Shown here in pieces: positions 12,701 to 25,040 of a stretch of 64,000 bases of DNA. Both the position numbers and the translations under genes were made by a program. The DNA is taken from NCBI GenBank assembly GCA_022113835.1, contig JAILWY010000010.1:8827001-8891000 (forward strand). The letters run 5' to 3'. The DNA comes from Atopsyche davidsoni (lineage: Eukaryota; Arthropoda; Insecta; Trichoptera; Hydrobiosidae). How positions within the stretch are numbered: the first letter of the stretch is position 1; the number at the start of each line of letters is the position of its first letter. The notes beneath the pieces are model-generated. The model saw only the letters and a program-made list of their open reading frames with translations. It was not told the origin of the DNA and searched no databases.

Positions 12701-15700
12701 AGATATAGAGCGCCAAGTGGCCGTGAAGATTCCCCCAGTATTTCAGACTCTGAAAGCCAGCCTTTGTCTGGTCAGAGCCGGACTCCGCAGGGGAAGGCAG
12801 ATTAGCTGGAGGGAATAAAAATTATTTACGCCGGCGAAAAGATGAAGTCGCCAGCTGGTCTTCCGGACGGGGACGCAGAAAGCCGCAGTGTGCGGGGTGA
12901 GTTATCTCCATGGAAATGAATTATGGCAACGCGAATAAGTAATTCTACCACGAATTATAAGGCAGCTCGCTGATAAATTGCTTAATGAATGCATTTACTG
13001 GAAATTAAGAATTTTTTATTAATAATAATTATTATGAGTCTCAGTAGCGTACGAAAAATTTTATCAAGCATTAATAATTAAAAAAAAAATATTATTTAAT
13101 ACTAGCTTTTTAACTTCAATTTAATTAATATTTCATGTAAAAAAACTTAAGTGATTTTTCCCCAGGTTTAATTTTATTGGGGACCGGACCAGTAAAAAAA
13201 TCACAATATAAAAATGGAATTCCACTAAGTACTCTCGCCCTATCCGTTAAAATATTTCTTTTCAATACAATATGTAATCCCAATAGAATTATATTGATAA
13301 ATATATTTTGAAGAATATAAACCAAATACTGGAAACGATTAGGTATTAGCTAATCTCAAGTTTAAATCTGACTTTGAATGTGACATACACTTGACGAGGT
13401 GATTGCTACTTTAATTATAAATGTCTTTTGATTTGATGTGTTGCTATAGATTTTTATTTCCAGGAATCATATTTATTTGTTGTTATAGATTATTTAATTT
13501 ATTTTTTCAATTAGGTGTTATCGATTCTTCAAATTAACTTTAAAAATATTGATGAAAATCATAACAATACCAAAGACACTTTCAAAATGTTTACAATTAA
13601 GCTGTAGATGTTTGTAAATATAAAAACCGTATATATTTTATTTTAGTTGCATAATATTTTGTAATTTGGACTATTATTATAAATAAATTTGGAATTTTCT
13701 TAACTTTTTTATTTTGTTCACGAGTATATATCGACATCCTAGTAAATAAGCACCATTCTGTTTATTTTGATATCGTTGCGGGCATATAATTTAGTAGAAT
13801 TGGTGAGAGTTCACTGACCTGGCATCTGCCTTGGCTGGATAAAAATATATCCATTTGCAATTTCAAGTATACTCAGCGGTGTTGAGCAAACTGGTGCATT
13901 ACTGCACTAGCGTTTTTATATATTAGATTGTGGAGTGCACGTGCTCGACACAAATACATGCATGCTCAAATGAACCATAAACATTCAATTTCATAATGCT
14001 TTATATTTACTAAACAATACAAAAGTGTGTTTTTCAACGAGCAAATGTCTACGGTTGCAGTTTTTACGGCAAATTAGAGTCTATTCAAAATATTGCAATA
14101 CGTTCACAATAGAATACTGGATATCCGAATATCCACGAACTAAAATAACTGTGCACGAGAAAATCATGTCAAGCCAAATATTTGTGTGTACATCTGGATT
14201 ACCACCGCAATAATAACTAGATTACACAACTTACCGCAAAAATTAATCTCTATCTATTAAAATGTGTCAAACATGTAAAATAAAGTCTTATAAATGCCTC
14301 GTTTAATTATTATTACAATTCACGATAAAAAAATATCCAGTAGGCCGTCAATAATATTATTAAAATAGTGGTGTACTTCAACAAATATAATAACCAAATG
14401 ATTATGAGATTGTGATTAACAATGGTCGTAATAACTTTGTCATTTGTCTTTTCATAGTGAGTATTACAAATTTAACCAGTCTGTCGAGGATAATATTTAA
14501 TTTTTAATTTATTTCGGTTTTAGCGTTTTTAATATATCATTGAAAACTTCAACGAAAATTTCCAATCCCGCGCACGTAACAATGTTCATTACTTTTGCAA
14601 AAAGTATATTCCATAAAAACGACACAAAAATCAATCGTCTATCTGCGAGAGACAGCGAAGCGCGCAGTTTCATTTTTAAAAACACCCGTCAATAATATAT
14701 GCTCTGTTGGGGAAAACGTAACGGTATTTTGTAACTTGACCGCAATTTATGAAGCCCCGGTTACTTGAAATGGTTGCACAAAGCTGCCACGACTCGTGCC
14801 ATCATTCAAACACTCCTGGAGCCAAACCACGCGGATACTTCGATCACGGGATATTGCACGGGTTTGAATAGTCGGGGAACGTACCTCAATAAGATGATAT
14901 CTTTAACGCGGGTGCGTGAAAACCGATCGGAGTAATAAAAACATACAGCTGAAGAGCTTACGTCTTTCTTTTGTGGCGTTCAATATAGCTCAGAAAAAAA
15001 GCTACTGAGTCCTGTTAAAGCGCCATGAGAACACAAGGAGGTTCGTTTGGCCCGCATACATTTCTACGGCTATCTTTGACTCATTTATATTGTTTGTCTC
15101 ATCCTAAATAAACATAATCACATGAGTTCGTTGACACAAGCTACAACTCAAGCTTGGGTGTTTTGATACCGAACGTGAGGCAATGAATTCAGAGCATAAC
15201 AAGTGTGGCTAGTATCGTTTCTACTGTGCTTCATTTTGATGCATAGTTAAAATTCTTAATTAAGCATAAATGAAATTATTACTTCAGAATTCTATTTATT
15301 TAAAAAAAAGAGGGGTATGTAATTTTATATAAACGTATATGGTATATACGTTTTTTGTCATGATATATATAGATGTTTTTATATCAGAATCCTTTCATTA
15401 AAATAATTTAAATGTTCCGTAACAATTTAAATATGCATAGTTTTGAAACTATTATGATTATGGTACAATTTCGTAATAAGGTTTTTTGTTTGCATACTCT
15501 TGATTATGTCAATGCATACTATATTTTTGTGAATACACATAATCAATATACAATAGCATCAAATTTATTAAATCAAAAATAATTAACTTATAAATTGGTA
15601 CTTATCACCACGGAAGTAGTTAGGCGAACTCTTACTAAAGCCACAAAATTGTATTAGTATTATTAAAAATGACAGAAAGTTGTGCTTTGTGATCAAATAT

Positions 15701-18700
15701 GCTTATTATTTAGTGTGAAATTTATTGCTATTTTGAAGATCATAATACTGTTATAAAATATACTGAATAAAGATATGTGGCATGAATTCTAACGTTTGTG
15801 TACTTAAGAATACACCAGAAACTTTTTACTCTTGTAACCGATAAAGGCAGCTAAGATTACGTATCTAAAACCCAAGCTAGAGAATACCAAATGTGTAAAG
15901 GGCTCTTATTATCGTGGAAGACATACGAACACACGGTTTGAGATAATCGCATGGTCAGTCACGTCGTCTGTAACGGCCCCGAGAGGCGAGTCCGGCTGGC
16001 TATTAAATCACTGTTTGTTTTTATTGTATGGCATTACCCGAGAGATTTTTTACGCGCCTCCTCTGCTTAGCATCCACCGTACGCGGCTATCTGCGTCCCG
16101 CTCCCTCGCATGGCACTTCTTGAATTTCCCCCGCCATCTCCCTCTCGGGCGCAGTGGTGGAGGTTTAATATTTTTTATTGCGGACTTCCCATTTGTGAAT
16201 ATTTAACAGTTTTCCTCTGTATTGCGAACAGATTTGCTCGGTGATATATGACTTGTTTTTCTGGGCATGTCGGTGAAATAAAAATGGTATATTTTACGAT
16301 TTTGGTGGATTTTTCAAAAGTAGAAAAAGTTATATTATTTATTTTTATTTTATACTCAATGTTATATCAATTATAATTTATACGTTAAGTCATACTATAG
16401 ACTGTTTAATAATCACCGTTTTCTTATATTGAATTTTTAATAGCTGATTCAATTATATTGGTACATGAATAATGTCGAGAAGTACTGCAAAAAATATTAG
16501 AAAAAGACTTAATAGGTCAAATGCACCATTCGGCCTTCACAATGCCAAAAATATTTCGAAAACGTGAACCTAGACAATGAAATTTCAGAAGAACACAAGA
16601 ATGGAGGCGCACAACTCTTGGGTGCGAACTGCTCTGTTAAGTGCGCTGACCTTCAGGACTGCTCAGAGATATCCTCATGAAAATCATTGGTACCAAAAAT
16701 ATATTACTTTTTTGTTTTGGGAATAATATAAACGTGTTGTTTTACATTTCCAAAAATTATATGTTGGTAACTTTGCAATAAAATCGTATACTTTTATTAA
16801 TAAGTCCGGATTAAAAAATTAAACGTGTTGATATTGATAGTCAGATATTATATAATCTTGTGATCTGGGTTTTGCGATGGACATCTGCGCAATATAAACG
16901 TGTTATTGAGTATTTCATCAGACAGATTTTTACGGCGTAAAATAAACTTAGAGCTTGGAACAGCTGTGAAAATTTATCGATTAAAGTATATTTCCGGCAA
17001 ATCATTACTACACACTGCAGGAACACAAATTAAAGAAATCCGTTTCGATAGTTATGAAAGTGTGATTAATCGTGTCGTAATATTATAAAATAAAAGAAAA
17101 TGTACAATAATACTGTCACATTTAGGTAGGTAAATATTATGATCATCGAATATTTTTTAACAAATACGATATTTGATTTACTCAGGTCCTATGTTTACAA
17201 TAAAAATATAAACATAGATAAAATTAATCTAATCAAATATAAAATTAAATTTGTATTGAGTACATTCTGAACATCTTATGTTACATATACATAAATTCAA
17301 ACCAATATCACTTATATTATATATAAAATATATTTAACTATATTAAAATATCAATCATCTATATATTATTGAAAAAATATACAATGAAATAAATCATGAA
17401 AATAAAAGTATGATTCAATTAACTGTAATATATAATGTATCTGTTTGTTTAATAAAAATATTTATTTTAAAAAAGCGAGTAAAGTCAAACTTTAGGAAAA
17501 ACCGTGACTTTTTTATTATGTTAAATTTTTGATAGATTTCTTTACAAAAATATTTTTTACTAGAATATATTATATGAAAGATTTTATATGTGTTCGAATA
17601 CAAATAAAAATAATATTTATAAAACATCACTTTTATAATGCTAAATGGATTAAGTACATTTGAAGACAGTTGTTTATAAAATGAATATACTTCTCATAAT
17701 TTTAAACTGCTCATGTAATTTGGGGTGTTTATTTACAAATCCAAAGTGCCTGCCTTACGATAATTACGTGTCTTCAAGAAAACTAAAAGCCTTTGGAAAC
17801 CTGACGCCACTCTGATTTTCTATACAAGCATCTAATGGCATTTTTTGTTTATATATCACAAGAAAATATATTTTAACGCAATTTTTTATAAATAAACTAA
17901 CTAACCAAACTAACCAAAACATTTTCTGTTCTATTGGACGTAAGATATTGAACCGTATTTAATGTGTTTTCATAATTCGACTTCAACGCTCGAGTAGTAA
18001 AGCTGGGCAGAGCTGAAACTTGAGGAACGAATGAAGTTGACGTGGCCATAGATCTGGCCACAAGAACTTAGAAATTTGTATATTTACGAAGGAAAATAAT
18101 CCAATAGAATAACCTCAAAATATTTTTTTACTTTTAATTATTTTCTCATTATCTAGGATCTATTAAAAATGAAAATAAATGTTCAAAGAGTATTGATATA
18201 ATCACTTAATATACAATCTTTATTATAGTAAAACATATTTAACTTACAAGTGTTCATGCAAAGCAGGTCAGAAGACTAACTAAAAAATAGACAGAACATA
18301 AATAACATTAGAGCAACGCCGGCGGATTTGTCAAGTAGACAATGTAATATTTTATCTTTCTTTTCGAATAAACATGCTTACTAGACTTTTATCTGTCTCC
18401 TGCACTCCAGATCTAGGAGAAGGCAACAAATTATAACGACCGAGATATGTTTACAGTTAGATAAACAATTTCAAACAGATGCGGTGAAGTCTGTATAATA
18501 AATTACAGTGCAAAATTTCTAGTCCTTACCGCGTGCTATTAATTCTAATGTAAAGTTTGATTACCCCGGACTTGTGTTCGAGTGTGAAATCAGTGACATT
18601 TACTCATCTTGCAAGAATAAAGTAATTATAACTTGCTTTGAGGATTTTTATAATATCCGTTTGTATTACAAGTCATGTTTGTTGAAATCTTTTCTGTATG

Positions 18701-21700
18701 TATTTAGCATAATTTAATATCACGATAACCTTTTATCAAGGTCTCTATCGTTTATTAAACAGTATTAAGCACAGGTGAATTTTATTTTTAAAATTAACTG
18801 CCACAACACTCAAGTACATATTAGTACTCCTCTATCGGCAAGCTGTCACATCGTGTCTTTTACTGCTGTGAACTTAGCTGGAAGGCAAAAACTGTCGGGA
18901 TATTACTGTAAACGTCAGTGACAGAGTGCTTGCTTACTTATAATAAACTTTGTTAAATAAGAAATAAAAGCTTTAAGAAGTGAATTAAACGCGAAAAAGA
19001 GGTATTTTGAAGCCGAGGCGATTGTAACAACTGGATTCGCCCTTAAAAAAATATTTTTATTTTTTAGTCTTTGAAGCAGTCAGCATACCCAGTAAAATTA
19101 TAAGCATTAAAAAAAAAAAAAATTAATGCTTACTAGAACGGAAGCTTGCAGATGATTTATACGTCCATGGAACCAAATGAATAATTAGTTGAGAAGTTGA
19201 AAGATTGAAATAATAAAAAGAGGATTTGTGCAACAAGTTCAAAACAAACGATTTTTTTAAATTTTAGACAGATTGATATACCGACAGTTGAAAAATAATT
19301 CTACACGTAGTCGTATAGAGGTCATGGATGAAATCACCCTAGAAAAACAAAATTAAAACATGGCCCTTAACTGGCCAACAAAATATATCACGACATAATC
19401 AGATCTCAATTATCAAAACAAACATGTTAATTTATTATAAAACACTTATAAAATGTATGATTGTAAAGCACGCTCAGTTTGTATTTGCTGATACAGTGTT
19501 CGATATGACAACCTGTCGTCAGAGCTTGGCTGGCGTCCCCGCACGGCGGCGTGTTGAACATTTAATTCCGCGTTTTAGCCTTTTAATGGTCACTTAGGGA
19601 TGAGCACAGCGGCCGGGGGTCCCGTAAGTGTGCTGGGGAAGTAATTAATACTTAACACTTGCGCGAGTGAGCGCCTGGCGGTACTTAAGGTCTATTTACC
19701 GACTGACGCCGCCTGGAGCTTCATCTTGACTTTACCAAAAATAGACACAAATTTTTAATAAATAAGACATTGTCGCCAATGTTGTTAACAATATATAACT
19801 AAATCAAGCATAAAACTTATAAACCAAGCTTGAAAAGCCGAATGTGACATTTTATGAGATGACGTCTGACAGCATTATATATATTCAATCTTATTAAAAA
19901 AATATTTACCACTTTATGTATTACATAAGATGTATTAGAATAAGAACACAAGATTATAATATCAACATATTACCGACGGTTAAACATGGTATATTATTTC
20001 CTGCAACTATTAAGACGCAACTAACTTGCGCATTGTATAAACCATGCTCGATTGCGAAATTTCGAACTTCTCACCATACTTCGAACAACCAGTTACATAT
20101 CATAATAACATAGTCGGAGAGTTGCGGCTTTCCATAGCCGAGAAAACAGAATTTGGTCCCTACAAGGATTTTTTTCACTATCTTTACTTTACCTTATATA
20201 TTAAACGTTATTTGCCAAAACAAATATTCGTTTCAAAGAGAATAAATGATAATATTCCATTTACTTGTATTATGGTTTTTATGCATCTTCAATGCAAGTT
20301 AATTGCTCAATTTTTTTATGTTTCAAAACGATAAAATATTGATGCTGTTTTAGGAATGAAAATTTACAGTACTCAAAAATATTTTTCAGCTCCAGTTTTC
20401 TATCAGTATTCAAGTATTTACTCAAACCCTCTATTTCAAACATTGATTACTCCGTGAATCCCAGAGTTTTAAGAATCTGGCTTACTCAATAAACACATAA
20501 CGTTTTTTTAGACACTTTCTACAGCTCATATGAAAAAAATATTCCTAAAAATACAAATATTCTTTCATAAATCGAAAATCTTCTCTCCAATATGTCTTCT
20601 ATGCCTTTTACTGTGTATATTGTTCTGTCATATATATTTTTTACTTTGAAGCTCATAGTATTACGCAAGTTTTTTCATTTACACATAATAACCCCGTAAT
20701 GTTATGTTATTTTAGAAAATATGTTTTTACACTACGATTACTTGTTTAGAGCAAAAAGAAACCAGATATTGATGATGTAATGCATAATGTATAATTTTTT
20801 TTATTATTTATAAATTGAAATTTTAACTTCACACGTAGCTTTGGAATACTTATAATGTTTGATATACAAAAATGGTATTGATTTGATAACATGCATTTCA
20901 ATTCTATGTGCTATTTCTATACCCCAGAGTGACCGCTAAACAAGACACTCAAATAATATTAACCGGGAGTTATAGCAAAGGTGCGCATGGGGAGATCCAG
21001 TCCCTAAGTGAATTTTCCTAAGAGCCTTGTTCTCTCGCGGCGCGCCTTCTACCAAGAACTGAAATTCGAACCTCTTCTTTGTCCTCTGTTGTCTCGCATG
21101 CTGTGTATTATGTACATACCGGTTTTATACCAAGAGTACCTAAGGCAGGTAGAGACGCTCCGTTATATTTTGAGAAGCTCGTGTTTCTTTTTTTTAGTAA
21201 TATAGAGATATAAAACATAATGGATACGATGTTTTTTAACGAAAAGCTGTTAATTTTTTAATGAGAGAAAATGTTTTCACGACACGAGATGATTATTTTT
21301 TAATTTAAAATTAAAAATAATTATTGTCCGGTAATCTTAAGATATATATATATATATATGTAAATATATGTGTGTGTGTGAATAATTAAAACAGTCTCTA
21401 AAATTCATATCACAATTTAATATTACGAAAGAGTATAATATTGGCTTTGCTTTTGATATTCTCCTTATTTTTATTGATGCTTTAGTAAAAAAAAGGAAAA
21501 GAATATGCACGGTTATTTTACGCAAGATCCGACTGTTTGCATTAAATACATCTGCCGAGAGTCACATACGTAATAACAATATTTAAAAACGCCAATAAAC
21601 AAATCCAATATAAATTCCTGCACATTCGGCAAAGAGAATTCGTTATGTCGCAGAATCACAAACCAGTGGTGCGCGCGGTGTTCAATTTGTATTAAAAACG

Positions 21701-24700
21701 GACGCCGTGAATATTTCAGTTATTTCAAAATATTTGGTCGTTTCCACGATGCTGTTTTCATCCGATTCAGATTTCGCGCCCAGCTGGTCGATATAAAAAA
21801 AGAAAATAACCCGACCAGTGGCGGTCGGGAGTGGGCGCTGGGGGCAGGGGCGGCGGAGCCCAGGCCAGGCGTCACTTTCGGGTCATATTTTGAATATTTT
21901 TTGTCACATCTCTGTAACGCCACTATCCCGAAAAACTCATGGGATCTCATATTTATCATCTTCGTGAAGGCATAAGGGGCGTATTGCTATTTTTATTTAC
22001 TTGAATTTATTTTGCTTGAACCGTAGTATCCCGGCTGTTTTTAAAATGGACATTTAACTACTTCAAATAATAATAATATTAATTTTAATATTTATTATAA
22101 ATACACACACATATATATATATATATATAAATATTAAATTTTTATATCAATTATACAGTTCTTTTAACTCAAAAATAATGTTTATTTATAAATTCAAATC
22201 TACACTCAACCTCACAATTATTACAAAAAAAGTGCAAATTTCGAATCAAAAGACTGATTGTTTTATTTCTGTTTTGAAATAAATTGAAGCTATAGTAGAA
22301 TGAAATATAATAAAGTTTAACAAATATATTTTAAAAAGTATGCTATTTAAAAAAAATGGTAGTTATTGCTGTGTCGATGCAGACCTGTCAAGCCACGTGT
22401 TATTTATTTGACACTGATTCTACCAGGCGAGAGCTCCTCTTAGCCGTCGAGTTTCGATTTTTAAAATAAAAATAAAACGCCGCAGGGGGCGAGTGAAGAA
22501 AAATACGGGCACTCGAAAAATCACCCTATTGGTATTATAAACATCTGCAGGCTGTGCACTCAAGTGCTGCTTCAGATATAATACAAATTAAATTTCAAAT
22601 GCACGCTTGCATTGCGAAGCGTTTGCAAGTGCGCTCATTCCATCACAAGTTATTTCAAATACAATATTCAGTTGAAAGAAGCCCATTCATTCGTTGTTTT
22701 TTTAATTAAACGAGTTGGCTTTGAATGGAAAATTAAAATGCAAGAAACTTTTATCCAAATATTTTCAACATTTGAGTGATTTAATTTTCATTGCAATGTT
22801 AATTGAAAAAACATAATATAATTTTATAAAAATATAATGATTTATCATATAAATCATCATCCAATATTATTTATTTTATTTGCGGCCGACTTAAGCAAAA
22901 TCATTTAAAAAAACACTCAATATAAAAAGACGATATTGGCCGATTGATAATTGATTGGAAGTTGCGTTGCAACTTGTGAAGAGGGCTACAAATTTGTAAC
23001 TAATGGCATTGTTTATATAATTCAAAAGGAGAAACCAAATTACAGTATCCAATTTGCTCAGCAGGCGCTTTTCTCTGAGCGACATTAGTGAAAACAATAG
23101 AACAGGTGGTAACGGACATGTGACAAGCTTCACGTGATGATGTGAATGCCATTAGCATCGAGTCGACCTTCTCTAATGACGTGCACCATAACATCCTTGT
23201 TAGAAGAATGTGTCTACCTTCATCTCGCCACCACCTCCTCCCGACCCATCACGGTTCTCGGAGCTTCATTCGAGTGACAAATAGGTCACAACACCACAAA
23301 GTGTGCGCTCCAGACGTGTTTATCCATACTCATGATCGAAATTAAATATTTGATAGTTTTATCGTACAGCAGTCAAAACTTCTTATATCGGAGCAGTACC
23401 AGTCGTGAGGATTGAGTACTCAGTTTAATGAAATATGTACTCGAATATTATTAACTTGAGAGTGATTATGAGTTAACTATCAAATAAACGAACAGAATCT
23501 CGTTGTTAAGCTGTGCTTAATAAAGTTAATTAAAAAAACTAATCTATGACGGCTAGCTTTCATTGTAAATGAACTGACAACTTGAAGTTACTCTTCGAAG
23601 CTTCAAAACTTATTTATTTTGTTCGTAATCCCAGTGAAAGTTTGGCTATTTCTTCGGTGTCTGGCTTATATGAGAAACTATTATCTCATGTTCTCTATCC
23701 ATCCCGCGGTTCGAGTGCAGGTCTGGAAAGTCTTACAGTTTTAATTACTTTCCCCTTTTTATTGAGATCACACACAACTCTGTCACATTCTGTCGAGGAG
23801 AGTTCTTTATTTATTGTTTCAACACGATAATTAGGCTTTGTGAATTATTAAATTAAGTTGTAGCATTATTTCTACTTAATACATGTTTGTCTGATTAAAA
23901 TTTAACTGCAAAGATATGAACTCTGCGATACGAATGCTCTCGGTTTGTTTACATTCCCGGCATACGTGGGCTTGCATAGCCGCAAAAATATTGGGAAATA
24001 TTTATTTGATGTAAAAATCAGACTTTTATTTTTGTGTTTACATTCTAGTTCAACATACAGGGTAAACAATTGGACTGCGTCCGCAATTTAATTCACAGAA
24101 ATCTTAAAAAAATAAAATTCAAAATGTTTCACAGCGCTACCGTGCCTATCGGATGTTCTATTTGTACATTTTAATTATTATTCATCATTGAGTTCGTGAG
24201 GTCGGCAGAAAAGTGTTTTCAGACATTCTTAACGAAGAAACTTATACCTTAAAGGATAACACTCTAATCGATATTAACGTTGATTGATTTTGTTATATAT
24301 TAACACTTGTCTAGTGAAAATAAATGTGTTGTTTGACACAGAGTTGAATAATTTTTATTGCGATAATATCTGTCTAATACAATATTTGGCACGTTAAATA
24401 CTCTCAAGCGATAAAAATTATATTTATTAAATAGCAAGAACATTTTTCTTTGTAAGAAATTTTAATTTACGCTATCTGAGAGATCACGCTCCCATTCGGC
24501 GTCCTTGCCACGTGGACAGCTTCAATACGTGAGACTCTTTTTTTACATTCGGTCGGAAAAATCTAAAAGCTTTTGAGTACGTAGGTATACACAGAAAAAG
24601 TGTGCAACGAAAGCTTCTGGCAAAACAGTGAGTGTTTAACCTTATTGTTTATGGATACATTTTACACAACAACGTTGTTTGAAAGCGGCTCTAAAGTATT

Positions 24701-25040
24701 AAGATTATTTACATAGAACTGAAATATTGTATTAACCCAGCGTGGAGTGCAACTCACGAAGCGAGGTTCAGGCGCGGAACGATCGCCTCGTCTGCTGTTT
24801 GTTTTGAGATGGTAGAATAAGTTATGGCATCTAGAAATTCAGGGCACATCCGAAGGTTTTAAATCCGAAAATAAGTCAAGTGATAAATTGGCGGGAAAGT
24901 ATGCAACTCGCCCAGAAGTCGACAGGGAGTAACTAGGAGTGGGCATTCTCACCGCTCTTGCCGACGGCCGGCGCTCCGACGACGGCCACCTTCACCTCGG
25001 AGAGCGAGGACTTCTTCCTGCGGATGCCGCGGGACGTCAT
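552..25040 (-). CDS. RERG/RAS-like small GTPase gene, four exons, 3' end beyond the left edge
   Basis: Join of 24953-25040, 8643-8699, 875-948 and 552-728, read on the minus strand. All junctions are GT-AG and in phase (1, 1, 0, 0), giving 132 codons. Family: the RERG/RASL branch of Ras small GTPases, which bind guanine nucleotide and act in signalling. Visible motifs: P-loop GAPAVGKS (residues 22-29), the stretch FLTRRYIGEYD (35-45) that matches the RERG switch-I lead-in, ILDT (67-70), WADGLFMVYSITDRASF (86-102) and the base-recognition motif VGNKGD (121-126). The G5 motif and C-terminus must lie left of base 1. Oddities: the equivalents of Ras Thr35, Gly60 and Gln61 are Gln47, Pro72 and Lys73, so GTP hydrolysis is probably weak or altered (inference). 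The start is the first ATG after an in-frame TAA at 25128-25130. RERGL or RASL12-type paralogues are alternative names. The exon chain is solid; the orthologue name is not. Confidence 0.88.
875..948 (-). CDS. RERG-like GTPase, coding exon 3 (beta2-beta3, DxxG region)
   Basis: A 74-base exon with acceptor TTTTAG and donor GTGCGT. It completes Asp49 and encodes NRYKHEVLVDGE (50-61), then PVLFEILDTCPK (62-73). It aligns without gaps to the Ras effector-strand region (SYRKQVVIDGE...ILDTAGQ). The usual DTAGQ is DTCPK, so the catalytic Gly-Gln pair is absent. Confidence 0.85.
2045..2420 (+). promoter_or_regulatory. CCAAT/TATA promoter-like island inside GTPase intron 2
   Basis: A GC-richer island in AT-rich intron. 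Reading +: a CCAATCGG box near 2058, a second box CCAATTAG at 2101-2108, then a consensus TATATAAG near 2117-2124, followed by about 150 bases of CpG-containing sequence. A consensus donor CAG|GTAAGT occurs near 2415. Order and spacing suit a plus-strand TATA promoter with a spliced leader. No protein is evident downstream, so any product may be non-coding. It could be a chance arrangement. Confidence 0.3.
3531..3991. mobile_element. Foldback/MITE-like element with ~158 bp inverted arms
   Basis: Bases 3531-3688 and 3835-3991 are imperfect inverted copies: both carry ATTTTCCACATGTTCG, TTATTTGTGACCGG and TGAGATTTTATATAATAATAA, in opposite orientation. The outermost match begins TAATATTTTTG. The ~146 bp core has no coding frame. 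The form suits a non-autonomous DNA transposon or foldback element. No clear target-site duplication is visible. Similarity to the region at 13141-13265 continues past the right arm to about 4040, so the full repeat may be longer than the inverted part. Confidence 0.75.
5592..5619. repeat. 28-base perfect palindrome around a TA run
   Basis: GGTTTGATA, a (TA) run, then TATCAAACC: the two halves are exact reverse complements, able to form a hairpin or cruciform. Followed at once by a T-rich tract. Confidence 0.8.
8643..8699 (-). CDS. RERG-like GTPase, coding exon 2 (helix 1 / switch I)
   Basis: A 57-base exon with acceptor TTCACAG and donor GTATTT. It completes Ala30 and encodes LTVRFLTRRYIGEYDHQQ (31-48), followed by one base. 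The match to the RERG-type segment 'VVRFLTKRFI.EYD' is clear, and the phase fits both neighbouring exons. The position equivalent to the Mg-binding switch-I Thr35 of Ras is Gln47. The exon is too short for ORF finders and was found by looking for the missing switch-I segment. Confidence 0.85.
10457..10552 (-). CDS. Possible short terminal exon, unrecognised (weak)
   Basis: A pyrimidine-rich stretch on the minus strand ends in AAG at 10553-10555, followed by 31 codons and a stop (10457-10459). The frame starts GQETLAKYKRDFDYFSNNPE and ends NPCEPTDGHFI, a composition unlike the Ile/Lys/Phe/Asn-rich chance frames around it. I do not recognise the peptide and found no partner exon. It lies on the same strand as the GTPase, inside its intron 1, but does not keep the GTPase frame if joined to exon 1. 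It could be a decayed retrocopy or chance. Confidence 0.15.
   Translation of the reverse strand, partial: GQETLAKYKRDFDYFSNNPENPCEPTDGHFI
13141..13265. mobile_element. Decayed relative of the 3531-3991 repeat
   Basis: Shares, in order, ACTTAAGTGATTTTTCCcc (compare ACTTGAGTGATTTTCCaca), a GACCGG block, and then an AATGGAA..CTA/CCAAGTACTCTC block that in the first copy lies just outside the right inverted arm (3991-4035). It looks like a collapsed or deleted copy. The alignment was by eye. Confidence 0.45.
15331..15353. repeat. Short hairpin, 10-bp perfect stem
   Basis: AAACGTATAT, a GGT loop, ATATACGTTT. It lies in GTPase intron 1. A minor structure with no assigned role. Confidence 0.5.
24953..25040 (-). 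CDS. RERG-like GTPase, coding exon 1 (P-loop)
   Basis: Encodes residues 1-29 plus one base: a short basic/serine N-terminus (MTSRGIRRKKSSLSE), then strand beta1 VKVAVVG and the P-loop GAPAVGKS. The exon ends AGCG followed by the donor GTGAGA (24947-24952). An in-frame TAA at 25128-25130, with no other ATG between, fixes the start. The exon sits in a CpG-rich patch very unlike the AT-rich surroundings. Ras Gly12 and Gly13 correspond to Pro24 and Ala25. Confidence 0.88.

Larger units (their letters stand above)
8700..24952 (-). other. GTPase intron 1 (16.3 kb)
   Basis: Bounded by the donor GTGAGA at 24947-24952 and the acceptor AG at 8700-8701. Largely AT-rich. Islands of clearly higher GC without a convincing coding frame lie near 12590-12940, 14560-14960, 15950-16200, 19490-19720, 21650-21880, 22380-22640 and 24480-24900. 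They may be intronic regulatory sequence (inference). A decayed repeat lies at 13141-13265 and a weak exon candidate at 10457-10552. Confidence 0.7.

Noticed and set aside
12456..12818. 120-codon plus-strand open frame
   Set aside because: Sits on a GC-richer island in the GTPase intron, has no recognisable domain and mixes basic and low-information sequence; treated as a chance frame over non-coding DNA.
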